59,947 nucleotides of DNA from NCBI GenBank assembly GCA_947623225.1, contig CANQGO010000011.1, positions 1-59,947 of the forward strand, in the 5' to 3' direction. A program made the translations under genes and the position numbers. Below are positions 31,243-39,507 of this stretch, in pieces. The notes beneath the pieces were generated by a model. The model did no database searches. It was not told the origin of the DNA and saw only the letters and a program-made list of their open reading frames with translations. Numbering within the stretch: position 1 is the first letter of the stretch; each line of letters starts with the position of its first letter. Source of the stretch: an uncultured Clostridia bacterium (lineage in GTDB: Bacteria > Bacillota > Clostridia > Christensenellales > CAG-314).

Positions 31243-32376
31243 TCAGATAGAAGTTTTGGATATCATCTCTACTGCATTGAGCAAAGAAAAACATTCCTCT
31301 TTGGCTGTTATACAACTGACGGATGCACGTACCGCGCCCTGATCCGAAGTGTTCAGATATTTGTGCATGAGCGGTGCGCATTGCAATCCGCCGCGTACGG
31401 CTATATCGTATTGCTCGGAGAGCAGGTCTGCTACTTCGGTGCTGTCCCGCTTGCCGACGTTGAAGGCGACTATGCCGCTCAGATTCGGTTGCGAGTACAG
31501 GGTGACGCCGTGTATTTTGGACAATCCCGAGAGCAATGTACGCTGCATTTCGGTAACGGTATCGCGATTTTGTTTCCAATTCTGCAGCCACCAATCGATG
31601 CCGGCATTCATTGCCAGTATGGCAGGACATGGCAATGTGCCGCTTTCCAGACAGTCGGGTACGGTGGACGGTTGGTAATACAGATGACTTTCGGTGCCTG
31701 TCCCGCCGTATGTGATAGGACGCGGTATGGCACGCTTGTTGAATATCAACGCGCCTGCACCTTGCATGGCGTGCAGTCCCTTGTGCGCGCCTATGGCGAT
31801 CATGTCGGCATTGCATTTTTCCGCGTCCAGAGAGAAGTATCCCACGCTCTGTGCACAGTCTACCAATAGTTTAACATTGCGCCTGCGCGTGACTTTGCCT
31901 ATTCGTTCTATATCTTGGGCTTTTCCTGTCACATTGGAGGCGTGCGACACGCAAACGAGGTATGTATCGGGACGAATGAGTCGTTCTATTTCTTCGGCTG
32001 TTATGTCGCCGTTGCCGTCGGGTCTGGCTACGGACACTTGCACATAGCCTTTTTTGCGTAGTTGCATGACGGGTCTCAATACGGAGTTGTGTTCCGTGGC
32101 GGTGATGACGATATGTCCGCGCTGTGCCGTGCCGAGTATGGCAAGATTCAGCGCGGCGGTACAACCGGCGGTGAACGCAACGTGCAACTCGCTGTCATTG
32201 TTGAACAATAAGTGCAGTTTGCGGCGCGTCTCGAATAGCTTTTGCTGCAACAGTATAGAGAGTTTATTCCCGCTGCGATTGGGATTATAGGGATATTTCG
32301 TCAGACATTCTGTGACTGCGTCCAGCACGGGCTGCGGTTTGTAGTTCGTGGTTGCGGCATTGTCAAGGTAGATCAT
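31243..32376 (-). CDS. Cysteine desulfurase family PLP enzyme (class V aminotransferase)
   Basis: 377 residues. N-terminal MIYLDNAATT, TATEHNSVLRP, the PLP lysine in IGAHKGLHAMQGAG (about 205) and the catalytic cysteine loop VRGGLQCAPLMHKYLNT near the C terminus with GAVRASV. These support removal of sulfur (or selenium) from cysteine as an enzyme-bound persulfide. The ATG at 32376 has GGAG upstream; longer frames to 32532 read a low-complexity leader. Divergent DUF3343 gene 113 nt away suggests a sulfur-transfer pair. It is a short SufS/Csd-like form. Confidence 0.88.
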   Translation of the reverse strand: MIYLDNAATTNYKPQPVLDAVTECLTKYPYNPNRSGNKLSILLQQKLFETRRKLHLLFNNDSELHVAFTAGCTAALNLAILGTAQRGHIVITATEHNSVLRPVMQLRKKGYVQVSVARPDGNGDITAEEIERLIRPDTYLVCVSHASNVTGKAQDIERIGKVTRRRNVKLLVDCAQSVGYFSLDAEKCNADMIAIGAHKGLHAMQGAGALIFNKRAIPRPITYGGTGTESHLYYQPSTVPDCLESGTLPCPAILAMNAGIDWWLQNWKQNRDTVTEMQRTLLSGLSKIHGVTLYSQPNLSGIVAFNVGKRDSTEVADLLSEQYDIAVRGGLQCAPLMHKYLNTSDQGAVRASVSCITAKEECFSLLNAVEMISKTSI

Positions 32377-32488
32377 AATATTCTCCATACACTTTTTTTG
32401 ACTTGGAACAGTAATATATTTTATGGGAATTATTTTGCCGTATGCCATAGTTGTGCGCGGTAGTACGCTGTACATAAGGAGAGATATT

Positions 32489-32740
32489 ATGGAATATATT
32501 TTGGCGGTATACCGCTCGCGCAACGTAGCCATCCGTGCTTATAATTATCTGACGTCGAGAGGCATCACTTGTGCCTTGGTCTCGACGCCCCGTGCGGCAG
32601 GCGTGGGCTGCGGTCTTTCTGTGAAATTTCACGGCGCGGACTTGAACTCCGTGCGTAAGGTGCTCGCAGACGGCGAGACTTTTGTCGGATTCTTTGTCTT
32701 TCGCAATACTTTTTCGGGTGGAACGCTGACCCGACTGTGA
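32489..32740 (+). CDS. DUF3343 putative sulfur/selenium carrier
   Basis: 83 residues. The family pattern is clear: an opening strand MEYILAVYRSRNVAIRAYNYL, the central ISTPRAAGVGCGLSVKF region holding the single conserved Cys (VSTPR, GCGLS), and a C-terminal helix. DUF3343 proteins are small persulfide or selenide-carrier-like proteins often found next to cysteine desulfurases or selenium genes. The gene is divergent from such an enzyme. AAGGAGAG lies 8 nt before the ATG. Target of any transfer is unknown. Confidence 0.82.
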   Translation: MEYILAVYRSRNVAIRAYNYLTSRGITCALVSTPRAAGVGCGLSVKFHGADLNSVRKVLADGETFVGFFVFRNTFSGGTLTRL

Positions 32741-32755
32741 AAACGGTGCAAATTG

Positions 32756-32784
32756 TTGAAAATTTGTAACAAATAGGATATAAT
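32756..32784 (+). promoter_or_regulatory. Sigma-A promoter of the nth operon
   Basis: TTGAAA (32756-32761), 17-bp spacer, TATAAT (32779-32784). Confidence 0.85.
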
Positions 32785-32848
32785 GTTAGTCGTGATGAAG
32801 TGCTTTGCACGGAACGATGAAGTTATATCCTATTTTTGTGTGAATGTC

Positions 32849-33484
32849 ATGGCTGATACCAAAGCAATACTTGAACAACTTGCAAAAGATTTTCCGAATG
32901 CCCATAGCGAATTGAATTTCGAGTCGCCGTACCAATTGATCGTGGCGGTGATACTGTCGGCACAGTGCACGGACAAGCGGGTGAATCTCGTCACGCCTGC
33001 ACTGTTCGGAGAAGCACCTACGGTCTATGATCTCGCGGAGATACCTACCGAACGCCTTGAGACACTGATACATTCTTGCGGATTTTATCATACAAAGGCA
33101 TTACACCTCAAGCAGATGGCAAGGGACGTAGTGGAGAGATTCGGCGGAGAGATACCGTCTACGCGTGAAGAATTGCAGACGCTTGCAGGTGTGGGCAGAA
33201 AAACAGCCAATGTAGTCTACGCAGTTGCTTTCGGCGGGCAGGCGATAGCGGTGGATACGCATGTGTTTCGTGTGAGCAATCGTCTGGGAATAGTACATGC
33301 AGACAATGTGACGGATACGGAGGAACAACTCATGGCAGCCATCCCATCGGAGCAGTGGGCGGACAGCCATCATTACATATTGTTGCACGGCAGATATGTC
33401 TGCAAATCCCAGCGTCCGCTGTGCGACAGTTGCTCGGTGAGAGATCTTTGCGATTACTATAAGGAGCATCATGTCGTCAGTTAA
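32849..33484 (+). CDS. nth: Endonuclease III
   Basis: 211 residues from ATG 32849, normal length. Helix-hairpin-helix TLAGVGRKTANVV with the catalytic Lys, then AVDTHVFRVSNRL with the catalytic Asp, and a C-terminal 4Fe-4S cluster (CX6CX2CX5C in YVCKSQRPLCDSCSVRDLC). It excises oxidised pyrimidines and nicks AP sites. No ribosome site precedes 32849, and the frame stays open to GTG 32792, 8 nt from the -10 box, so a leaderless start with a 19-residue extension is possible. It overlaps the next gene by 14 nt. Confidence 0.95.
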   Translation: MADTKAILEQLAKDFPNAHSELNFESPYQLIVAVILSAQCTDKRVNLVTPALFGEAPTVYDLAEIPTERLETLIHSCGFYHTKALHLKQMARDVVERFGGEIPSTREELQTLAGVGRKTANVVYAVAFGGQAIAVDTHVFRVSNRLGIVHADNVTDTEEQLMAAIPSEQWADSHHYILLHGRYVCKSQRPLCDSCSVRDLCDYYKEHHVVS

Positions 33485-34607
33485 AGATTATTCCGAAGAG
33501 TGCGGACGGTGTCTGCATTGCGCTCGACCGGGGTGCAGAGCGGCATGTCCGATCGGTAACGATATCCCGCAGTTCTTGCAGGCGGTACGTGCCGCCGAGT
33601 GGGAGCGAGCGGCGGATATCATAGGTCATCCGTTCGGCGAGGTGTGCGGTTACATTTGCCCGCACGAAAAGCAGTGCCAGGGCGGTTGTGTGCTGGCGCG
33701 AAGGGACTCTGCGGTACGTATGGGATGGGTAGAGAGTGCTTTCTTTGCTGCTCATCCGTATGCGGTACGGCGCAGAAGCGATCTTGCCGCAGGATACAGA
33801 GTTGCCGTAGTGGGCGGAGGCGTATCCGGATTGACTTTCGCTGCGTCTATGTATTCGCAGGGCGCGGATGTGACTGTTTTCGAACGGAACAAGTTGCTTT
33901 CTACTCTGTCGATGATACCGTCCTTTCGCCTGCCTACGGAGGCATTGGACAGAATATTGCGGCAAATTACAGATAAATTCACCATAGTACGGCAAAATGT
34001 CGACTCGGAATTGCTGTGCCGTCTGCACGAACAGTTCGACATGGTATACCTGGCTACCGGGACTACGGAATTGTATCGTTTGAATGTAACGGGAGAACAA
34101 TATGCGGTATCGTATCCGCATTTTCTGAATGGGACTTGTTCACTTGAAGGCAAAAGCGTCACCGTGGTAGGCGGAGGCAATACGGCAATGGATTGCGCAC
34201 GATATGCCGTGCGAAGAGGTGCGAGCGCGACTGTTGTATATCGTAGACAGCGGCAGGATATGCCTGCCTTTGACAAGGAGATAGACGCCGCTCAGTCCGA
34301 AGGAGTGAAATTCGTCTGCAATGTGACACCCGTCGCGTTGCGAATGGAACATGGTAAGACGGTAGTGACGCTTGCGCAGACGGTATCCGAGGGGCGCGGT
34401 AAGCTTATAGTTACGGATAATACTTCCGAATTGCTGTGTGATACGGTAGTGACCGCGTTGGGCGCGTCCGCGGATGGATCCCTGACGCAGACGGCAACGG
34501 CATTGGGCATATCGATGGGCGGAGACGTAGCCGGAGGCAAGATCGTCGCGACGGCTGTCGCGGATGGACTGAAAGCGGCGAGAACAATAAGTAAATCGAA
34601 TAGGTAA
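33471..34607 (+). CDS. GltD-like NAD(P)H:FAD oxidoreductase
   Basis: 378 residues. An N-terminal Cys-rich domain for two 4Fe-4S clusters (CGRCLHC, GCRAACPIG, CGYICPHEKQCQGGC) precedes two Rossmann folds: FAD site VAVVGGGVSGLTFA (about 107) and NADPH site VTVVGGGNTAMDCARYAV (about 233). This is the layout of glutamate synthase small subunit and related electron-transfer subunits, but at 378 residues it is shorter than GltD (about 450-490), and no large subunit is nearby. It may pass electrons to another partner. AAGGAG lies 7 nt before the ATG, which overlaps nth. Confidence 0.88.
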   Translation: MSSVKDYSEECGRCLHCARPGCRAACPIGNDIPQFLQAVRAAEWERAADIIGHPFGEVCGYICPHEKQCQGGCVLARRDSAVRMGWVESAFFAAHPYAVRRRSDLAAGYRVAVVGGGVSGLTFAASMYSQGADVTVFERNKLLSTLSMIPSFRLPTEALDRILRQITDKFTIVRQNVDSELLCRLHEQFDMVYLATGTTELYRLNVTGEQYAVSYPHFLNGTCSLEGKSVTVVGGGNTAMDCARYAVRRGASATVVYRRQRQDMPAFDKEIDAAQSEGVKFVCNVTPVALRMEHGKTVVTLAQTVSEGRGKLIVTDNTSELLCDTVVTALGASADGSLTQTATALGISMGGDVAGGKIVATAVADGLKAARTISKSNR

Positions 34608-34611
34608 GATC

Positions 34612-35874
34612 ATGTTTATAGACAAAGTGAAAATTTATATCAAATCCGGCAATGGCGGTAACGGTTCTGCGAGCCTGCATACCGAGAAGTATGTGGCAAA
34701 CGGCGGTCCTGACGGCGGCGACGGAGGAAAGGGCGGAGATGTCATCTTCGTGGCGACTTCGTCCGAAGATACGCTCAACGATTTCCATTATCAGAAACAT
34801 TTCCGCGCAGGCGACGGGGCAAACGGCGGTCGCCAACGTTCCTTCGGCAAGCAAGGTGCGGATATAGAGATCGCTGTACCGGTAGGGACGGTGATCAAGG
34901 ACGAAGAAGGACGTATACTGGCGGATATGTTCGCCGACGGTCAGCGTACCGTACTTCTGCACGGCGGCAGAGGAGGCAGAGGCAATTGGCACTTCAAAAC
35001 TTCTCGCAGACAGTCGCCTTCCTTTGCCGAGCATGGAGAGAAAACACGCGAATACTGCGTGACGTTGGAACTGAAAACGGTCGCGGACGTGGGTCTGGTA
35101 GGTTTTCCGAATGTAGGCAAAAGCACATTGTTGTCGGTAGTGTCCGACGCCAAACCCAAGATCGCAAATTACCATTTCACCACACTCAGCCCTAACCTCG
35201 GCGTAGTGAAGATATACGATCAGACGTTTGTGATGGCGGATATTCCGGGTCTCATAGAGGGCGCAAGCGAAGGTGCCGGATTGGGTCTCAATTTTCTGCG
35301 GCATATCGAGCGTACACGCCTATTGGTGCATGTATTGGATATCTCGGGCAGCGAAGGACGAGACCCTCTGTCCGACTTCGAGTTGATCAACAACGAGATA
35401 TACAGTTACGACGCCCGATTGAAAGAGCTGCCCATGGTCGTAGCGGCGAACAAAACAGACATGCCCGACAGCGAATACAATCTGCAACGTTTCAGAGAAA
35501 AATACGGTACGAGATATCAAATCATTCCTATGACGGCTATCATACGTGAAGGAGTGGACGAGTTGATAGTGGCCGTTGCGAAGTTGCTGAGGGATCTGCC
35601 TCCCGTCCGACCGTTGGAGTTCGAACCTGTCTTTTTGCAGCAGCAGGTAGGCGACGACTTCGCCATAGACGTACTGGACAAGGATGTCTACGAAGTGACG
35701 GGCGGATTGGTCGAGCAACTGTGCCGCAAGGTGAGTCTGGACGACTACGACAGTTTCGGATATTTTCAGAAAGTATTGCGGGACAAGGGCGTCATAGCGG
35801 CATTGCGCAAACTCGGTGCTACCGACGGCAGCACGGTTATAGTCGGAGATATCGAGTTCGAGTTTGTAGATTGA
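34612..35874 (+). CDS. obgE: GTPase Obg/CgtA
   Basis: 420 residues. Glycine-rich Obg fold (1-158, GGDGGKGGDVIFVA), G domain with P-loop GFPNVGKSTLL (about 163), DIPGLIEGASEGAGLG (G3) and NKTDMPDS (G4), and a C-terminal OCT domain (about 345-420, FEVFLQQ-like FEPVFLQQQVGDDFAI). Obg is essential for late 50S ribosome maturation and, in sporulators, for sigma B and sporulation entry. It starts 4 nt after the GltD-like gene with a weak ribosome site, and yhbY, another 50S assembly factor, follows 11 nt on. Confidence 0.96.
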   Translation: MFIDKVKIYIKSGNGGNGSASLHTEKYVANGGPDGGDGGKGGDVIFVATSSEDTLNDFHYQKHFRAGDGANGGRQRSFGKQGADIEIAVPVGTVIKDEEGRILADMFADGQRTVLLHGGRGGRGNWHFKTSRRQSPSFAEHGEKTREYCVTLELKTVADVGLVGFPNVGKSTLLSVVSDAKPKIANYHFTTLSPNLGVVKIYDQTFVMADIPGLIEGASEGAGLGLNFLRHIERTRLLVHVLDISGSEGRDPLSDFELINNEIYSYDARLKELPMVVAANKTDMPDSEYNLQRFREKYGTRYQIIPMTAIIREGVDELIVAVAKLLRDLPPVRPLEFEPVFLQQQVGDDFAIDVLDKDVYEVTGGLVEQLCRKVSLDDYDSFGYFQKVLRDKGVIAALRKLGATDGSTVIVGDIEFEFVD

Positions 35875-35885
35875 CGGAGGTAGTG

Positions 35886-36179
35886 ATGATAACCACCAAA
35901 CAAAGAAGTAAATTGAAATCTCTTGCAAATACACTCAGACCGCTTGTCACAGTGGGCAAAGAGGAATTGACGGAGAATATAGTCAAAGAGATCGACGTTG
36001 CGCTATATCACCATGAGCTTGTCAAGGTCGCCGCGCTGAAAAGTTGCGAGACGCCCGTCAAAGCCATGTGCACCGAGGTGTGTCAAGTACTTGGTTGTGA
36101 GCCTGTCATATGCATAGGCAACCGCTTTGTGGTATACAGACGCAGTGACAAAGATGGTATAGAGCATATTGAAATATAG
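35886..36179 (+). CDS. yhbY: CRM-domain RNA-binding protein YhbY
   Basis: 97 residues; a single CRM domain with the pattern KLKSLANTLRPLVTVGKEELTE, the GxxG-like turn, and a C-terminal strand NRFVVYRRS. YhbY associates with pre-50S particles. The ATG at 35886 has GGAGG 5 nt upstream. It is the usual companion of obgE in the same operon. Confidence 0.93.
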   Translation: MITTKQRSKLKSLANTLRPLVTVGKEELTENIVKEIDVALYHHELVKVAALKSCETPVKAMCTEVCQVLGCEPVICIGNRFVVYRRSDKDGIEHIEI

Positions 36180-36229
36180 TACGTTGTCGGACGACGAAAA
36201 ACTGTACGAATGTATTGAGCGGTAGTGAG

Positions 36230-36745
36230 ATGAAAATTCTGGTTTTTGCCGATTTTCACGGCAGTATGAGGGCTATAAGCGACGCTGTAGATATCTCTCG
36301 TGAGGAAAATCCCGATAAGACGGTGGTGTGCGGCGACCTGTTCGGTTGGTCGAGTCCGAGCGAGATCGCTCGTACGGCAGAGCAGTTTCATGGTATACTG
36401 TATTTCGTCAAAGGCAATAACGATTGGGGTACGGCTGTCAACTGTCTGAATATACAGATGGAGGACAGCGTCATCATGTACGCTTTCGGCAGAACGCTGT
36501 TCTTTACACACGGAGACAGATACAATCCGTCGAGGATCCCGCCATTTCTCAAAAAAGGCGACGCTCTGGTGTACGGACATACGCATGTGGGCGATCTGCG
36601 TGTGAGGGACGGACTGTATACATTGAATGTCGGTTCGCTCGCCCGTCCGCGAGACGGCACGCCGAGTTACCTGGTGCTGGATGAGAGCGGTGCAAGCCTC
36701 AGACAGCCCGATGGCAGAGAACTGTATCGTCTCGATTGGAATTGA
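36230..36745 (+). CDS. YfcE/MJ0936-type metallophosphoesterase
   Basis: 171 residues. All five phosphoesterase motifs are present: DFHG (motif I), GDLFG (II), GNND (III), THGDR (IV) and GHTHVG (V). Such enzymes hydrolyse small phosphodiesters in the cytoplasm; the physiological substrate is unknown. The ATG at 36230 was chosen because it begins the first strand (MKILVFADFHG); no strong ribosome site is visible. It is the last gene of the nth-obgE group, 50 nt after yhbY. Confidence 0.92.
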   Translation: MKILVFADFHGSMRAISDAVDISREENPDKTVVCGDLFGWSSPSEIARTAEQFHGILYFVKGNNDWGTAVNCLNIQMEDSVIMYAFGRTLFFTHGDRYNPSRIPPFLKKGDALVYGHTHVGDLRVRDGLYTLNVGSLARPRDGTPSYLVLDESGASLRQPDGRELYRLDWN

Positions 36746-36753
36746 CAAAGCGT

Positions 36754-36778
36754 ACTCGGCGTCTGATCCCGAGTTGAG
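36754..36778 (+). terminator. Weak hairpin after yfcE
   Basis: ACTCGG/CCGAGT stem with a 9-nt loop and no T tract; only a possible terminator. Confidence 0.4.
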
Positions 36779-36838
36779 ATAAAAGAATTTTAGGTTTTGC
36801 ATAGAACAATACTATAATGCAATTTTTTATGCAAAATA

Positions 36839-36867
36839 TTGCCTAAAAACGTACGGTGTGGTATACT
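36839..36867 (+). promoter_or_regulatory. Sigma-A promoter of the IscU-like/GGGtGRT operon
   Basis: TTGCCT (36839-36844), 17-bp spacer, TATACT (36862-36867). Confidence 0.78.
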
Positions 36868-36903
36868 TATTCTATTGTAAATTTTATTTGGAGGACATTC
36901 TCT

Positions 36904-37596
36904 ATGCAATATTCACAAGAAGTAGAATTGATGCAATGCGTAAAGAAGGGCTGCAACCACGGCCCCGCTCCTATCCCCGAAGAAGGCAAATGGATAGCGG
37001 CTACGCAGATCAAGGACATCAGCGGACTTACGCACGGTTGCGGCTGCTGCGCTCCGCAGCAGGGTACCTGCAAGCTCACGCTCAATGTCAAAGAAGGCGT
37101 TATTCAGGAAGCGTTGGTGGAGACTATAGGCTGTTCCGGCATGACTCACTCTGCGGCTATGGCTGCGGAGATCCTGCCCGGCAAGACCATTCTCGAAGCA
37201 CTGAATACAGACCTCGTGTGCGACGCGATCAACGTAGCCATGCGTGAACTGTTCTTGCAGATAGTATACGGCAGAACACAGTCGGCTTTCTCCGACGACG
37301 GTTTGCCTATAGGCGCGGGATTGGAAGATCTCGGCAAGGGACTTCGTAGCCAGGTCGGTACCATGTATTCCACAGCGAAAAAGGGACCGCGCTATCTTGA
37401 GATGGCAGAAGGCTATGTCACTCGTCTTGCACTGGACGAAGGGGGAGAGATAATCGGTTACGAATATGTCAATCTCGGTGTTATGATGAAACTTATCGGC
37501 GAAGGTCTGGATGCCAATGAGGCACTGGGCAAGGCAAAGAAACACTACGGACGTTTTGAAAACGCCGCAAAATACATAGTTCCGCGTAACGAGTAA
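36904..37596 (+). CDS. IscU-like iron-sulfur scaffold family protein
   Basis: 230 residues. The conserved scaffold-type segment VETIGCSGMTHSAAMAAEIL (about 78-97) resembles the first cysteine region of IscU/NifU-N, and further cysteines occur in ELMQCVKKGCNHG, THGCGCCAPQQGTC and DLVCDAIN. This is the larger Clostridia/Bacteroidia type that is regularly followed by a GGGtGRT protein, as here 13 nt downstream, rather than the 130-residue IscU. A role in assembling iron-sulfur clusters is inferred from homology. GGAGG lies 10 nt before the ATG. Confidence 0.83.
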   Translation: MQYSQEVELMQCVKKGCNHGPAPIPEEGKWIAATQIKDISGLTHGCGCCAPQQGTCKLTLNVKEGVIQEALVETIGCSGMTHSAAMAAEILPGKTILEALNTDLVCDAINVAMRELFLQIVYGRTQSAFSDDGLPIGAGLEDLGKGLRSQVGTMYSTAKKGPRYLEMAEGYVTRLALDEGGEIIGYEYVNLGVMMKLIGEGLDANEALGKAKKHYGRFENAAKYIVPRNE

Positions 37597-37609
37597 GGAG
37601 GTTAGTATA

Positions 37610-38608
37610 ATGGCAATCAAATTCGAAGGTTATGAAAGAAGAATAGACAAGATCAGCTCCGAACTCGCAAAGTACGGCTTGAAGAGTCTCGAAGAAGCGC
37701 GCGACTTGTGCCTCAGCCACGGTGTCAATGTGGAAGAGATAGTCAAAGGCGTACAGCCTATTGCTTTTGAAAATGCCGTATGGGCATATACTCTCGGTTG
37801 CGCTATCGCCTTCAAGAAGGGATTTAAGGACGCCGCCGAAGTAAGCGAATGCATTGGCTTGGGCTTGCAGGCATTCTGCATACCCGGCAGTGTTGCGGAT
37901 CAGCGCAAGGTCGGCTTGGGACACGGTAACCTTGGCGCGATGCTGCTTCGCGAAGAAACGGACTGCTTTGCATTCCTTGCAGGGCACGAATCTTTTGCCG
38001 CTGCAGAGGGTGCGATAGGCATTGCCCGCAACGCAAACAAGGCTCGCAAAAAGCCGCTGCGCGTTATTTTGAACGGATTGGGCAAAGACGCCGCTTATAT
38101 AATCTCCCGTATCAACGGTTTCACTTATGTTCAGACCAAGTATGACTATTACACGGGTGAACTTACCATAGTAAGAGAAGTACCGTTCTCCGACGGAGAG
38201 CGTGCAAAAGTGCGTTGCTATGGTGCAGATGACGTCAATGAAGGTGTTGCGATCATGCGCTATGAGCGTGTGGACGTATCCATCACAGGCAACTCTACCA
38301 ATCCTACGCGTTTCCAGCACCCTGTAGCAGGTACCTATAAAAAATGGTGCACGGAAAACGGTAAGAAATACTTCTCCGTTGCCAGCGGCGGAGGTACGGG
38401 ACGTACATTGCACCCGGACAATGTCGCGGCAGGTCCGGCAAGCTACGGTATGACGGATACGTTGGGACGTATGCACAGCGACGCTCAGTTTGCAGGCAGT
38501 AGCTCCGTCCCTGCACACGTAGAGATGATGGGACTTATCGGTATGGGCAACAACCCGATGGTAGGTGCCACGGTCGCTTGCTCCGTTGCGGTAGCACTGG
38601 CTAAATAA
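37610..38608 (+). CDS. GGGtGRT family protein
   Basis: 332 residues, cytoplasmic, named for its invariant ASGGGTGRTLHP motif (about 262-273). Other conserved blocks are LGLQAFCIPGSVADQRKVGLGHGN, a His/Cys-rich ETDCFAFLAGHESF, and PAHVEMMGLIGMGNNPMVG. The family is widespread in anaerobes and always tied to an IscU-like scaffold gene, as here; its chemistry is not known. AAGGAGG lies just before the ATG. The two genes end at a strong terminator, so they form a two-gene operon. Confidence 0.88.
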   Translation: MAIKFEGYERRIDKISSELAKYGLKSLEEARDLCLSHGVNVEEIVKGVQPIAFENAVWAYTLGCAIAFKKGFKDAAEVSECIGLGLQAFCIPGSVADQRKVGLGHGNLGAMLLREETDCFAFLAGHESFAAAEGAIGIARNANKARKKPLRVILNGLGKDAAYIISRINGFTYVQTKYDYYTGELTIVREVPFSDGERAKVRCYGADDVNEGVAIMRYERVDVSITGNSTNPTRFQHPVAGTYKKWCTENGKKYFSVASGGGTGRTLHPDNVAAGPASYGMTDTLGRMHSDAQFAGSSSVPAHVEMMGLIGMGNNPMVGATVACSVAVALAK

Positions 38609-38628
38609 TTTCGATATCGAATCTATAA

Positions 38629-38664
38629 AAAAGACAGTCGAGCATATCGCTCGGCTGTCTTTTG
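38629..38664 (+). terminator. Intrinsic terminator of the GGGtGRT operon
   Basis: AAGACAG-CGAGC/GCTCG-CTGTCTT stem with TTTTG. Confidence 0.88.
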
Positions 38665-38725
38665 TATCAGATAATTTATTGAATGGGGTACGATTTTTTT
38701 ATTACTGCGATGCAACGTGCCCTGT

Positions 38726-39337
38726 TCAGTATATCCGCATGATCCTGCCGTTGCTGTAGTAGTCCACCGTGCTGGGGCCCATTTTCATGATCCTGCCGTC
38801 GCTGTAATATTCCAGTTGAGTATAACCTATCTTCATTATCCTGCCATCACTGTAGTAATCCACCGAAGAAGAACCTATCCGCATGAACCTGCCGTTGCTG
38901 TAGTATTCCAGTTGAGTATAACCTATCCTCATGAGTCGTCCGTCGCTGTAGTAATCAAACGAAGAAGGCCCTATCTTCATTATCCTGCCGTCACTGTAAT
39001 AATCCAGCGAAGAAGGACCGATTTTCATTAGCCTGCCGTTGCTGTAGTAATCCAGTGAAGAAGATCCTATCCTCATGAGTCTGCCGTCACTGTAGTAATC
39101 CAGTTGAGTAGAACCTATTTTACAGACTCTGCCGTTGCTGTAGTATTGAAACTCGCCGTACACGTCCATTACGACTTTCCTGTCCATAGTGAGGAAGAGT
39201 CCGCTCGAGACGGGAATCAGGTATTGCATCGACAAACGCGTACTACGGAGATCATATCCGAAGCAAGTTACATACAGATCGTCTATTTTTTGCCCGTACG
39301 ATTCGATATTACCGTATAGGTCCATACAAATATACAT
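38726..39337 (-). CDS. Protein of nine tandem 16-residue YYSDGR repeats
   Basis: 203 residues, no signal peptide. Residues 1-64 are a unique N-terminal domain (MDLYGNIESYG, DLYVTCFGYDLR); residues 65-203 are eight full and one partial copies of a 16-residue unit with the core YYS(D/N)GRxMxIG followed by a variable S/P/Y-S/T-S/Q and hydrophobic-acidic pair. The unit suggests a beta-solenoid or beta-hairpin stack, similar in feel to MORN or YD-type repeats but with its own consensus. AGGAG lies 7 nt before the ATG. Function unknown. Confidence 0.8.
   Translation of the reverse strand: MYICMDLYGNIESYGQKIDDLYVTCFGYDLRSTRLSMQYLIPVSSGLFLTMDRKVVMDVYGEFQYYSNGRVCKIGSTQLDYYSDGRLMRIGSSSLDYYSNGRLMKIGPSSLDYYSDGRIMKIGPSSFDYYSDGRLMRIGYTQLEYYSNGRFMRIGSSSVDYYSDGRIMKIGYTQLEYYSDGRIMKMGPSTVDYYSNGRIMRIY
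38729..39145 (-). repeat. Tandem 48-bp coding repeats
   Basis: Nine copies (the last truncated) of a 48-bp unit encode the YYSDGR protein. Copies differ mostly at third positions and in the four variable codons, so they are old enough to have diverged but still prone to slippage. Confidence 0.85.
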
Positions 39338-39366
39338 ATCATATCTCCTTTATGGTTGTTTGTTTC

Positions 39367-39395
39367 ATTGTAACATATACATTGCAATATTGCAA
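39367..39395 (-). promoter_or_regulatory. Sigma-A promoter of the repeat protein gene
   Basis: Minus strand TTGCAA (39395-39390), 17-bp spacer, TACAAT (39372-39367). Confidence 0.8.
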
Positions 39396-39446
39396 TAATG
39401 TGAAAGTTTTTCTTTTTATGCAACAGAGAATATTTTTAAAAAACTC

Positions 39447-39475
39447 TTGATTTATGACCCGTTGGGTAATATAAT
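39447..39475 (+). promoter_or_regulatory. Sigma-A promoter of the Cys-rich lipoprotein gene
   Basis: TTGATT (39447-39452), 17-bp spacer, TATAAT (39470-39475). Predicted +1 near 39482. Confidence 0.8.
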
Positions 39476-39490
39476 CTAATCAAAACATTT

Positions 39491-39507
39491 TGTCGACTAT
39501 TGTCGAA
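39491..39507 (+). promoter_or_regulatory. Tandem Spo0A-box-like sites
   Basis: TGTCGAC (39491-39497) and TGTCGAA (39501-39507) repeat at exactly 10 bp, one helical turn. The second matches the 0A-box TGTCGAA and its flanks (TTGTCGAAAA). They start about 9 bp after the predicted +1. Confidence 0.5.

Noticed and set aside
38729-39145. The 48-bp tandem repeats as a CRISPR array
   Set aside because: There are no unique spacers; the units are contiguous, in frame and coding.
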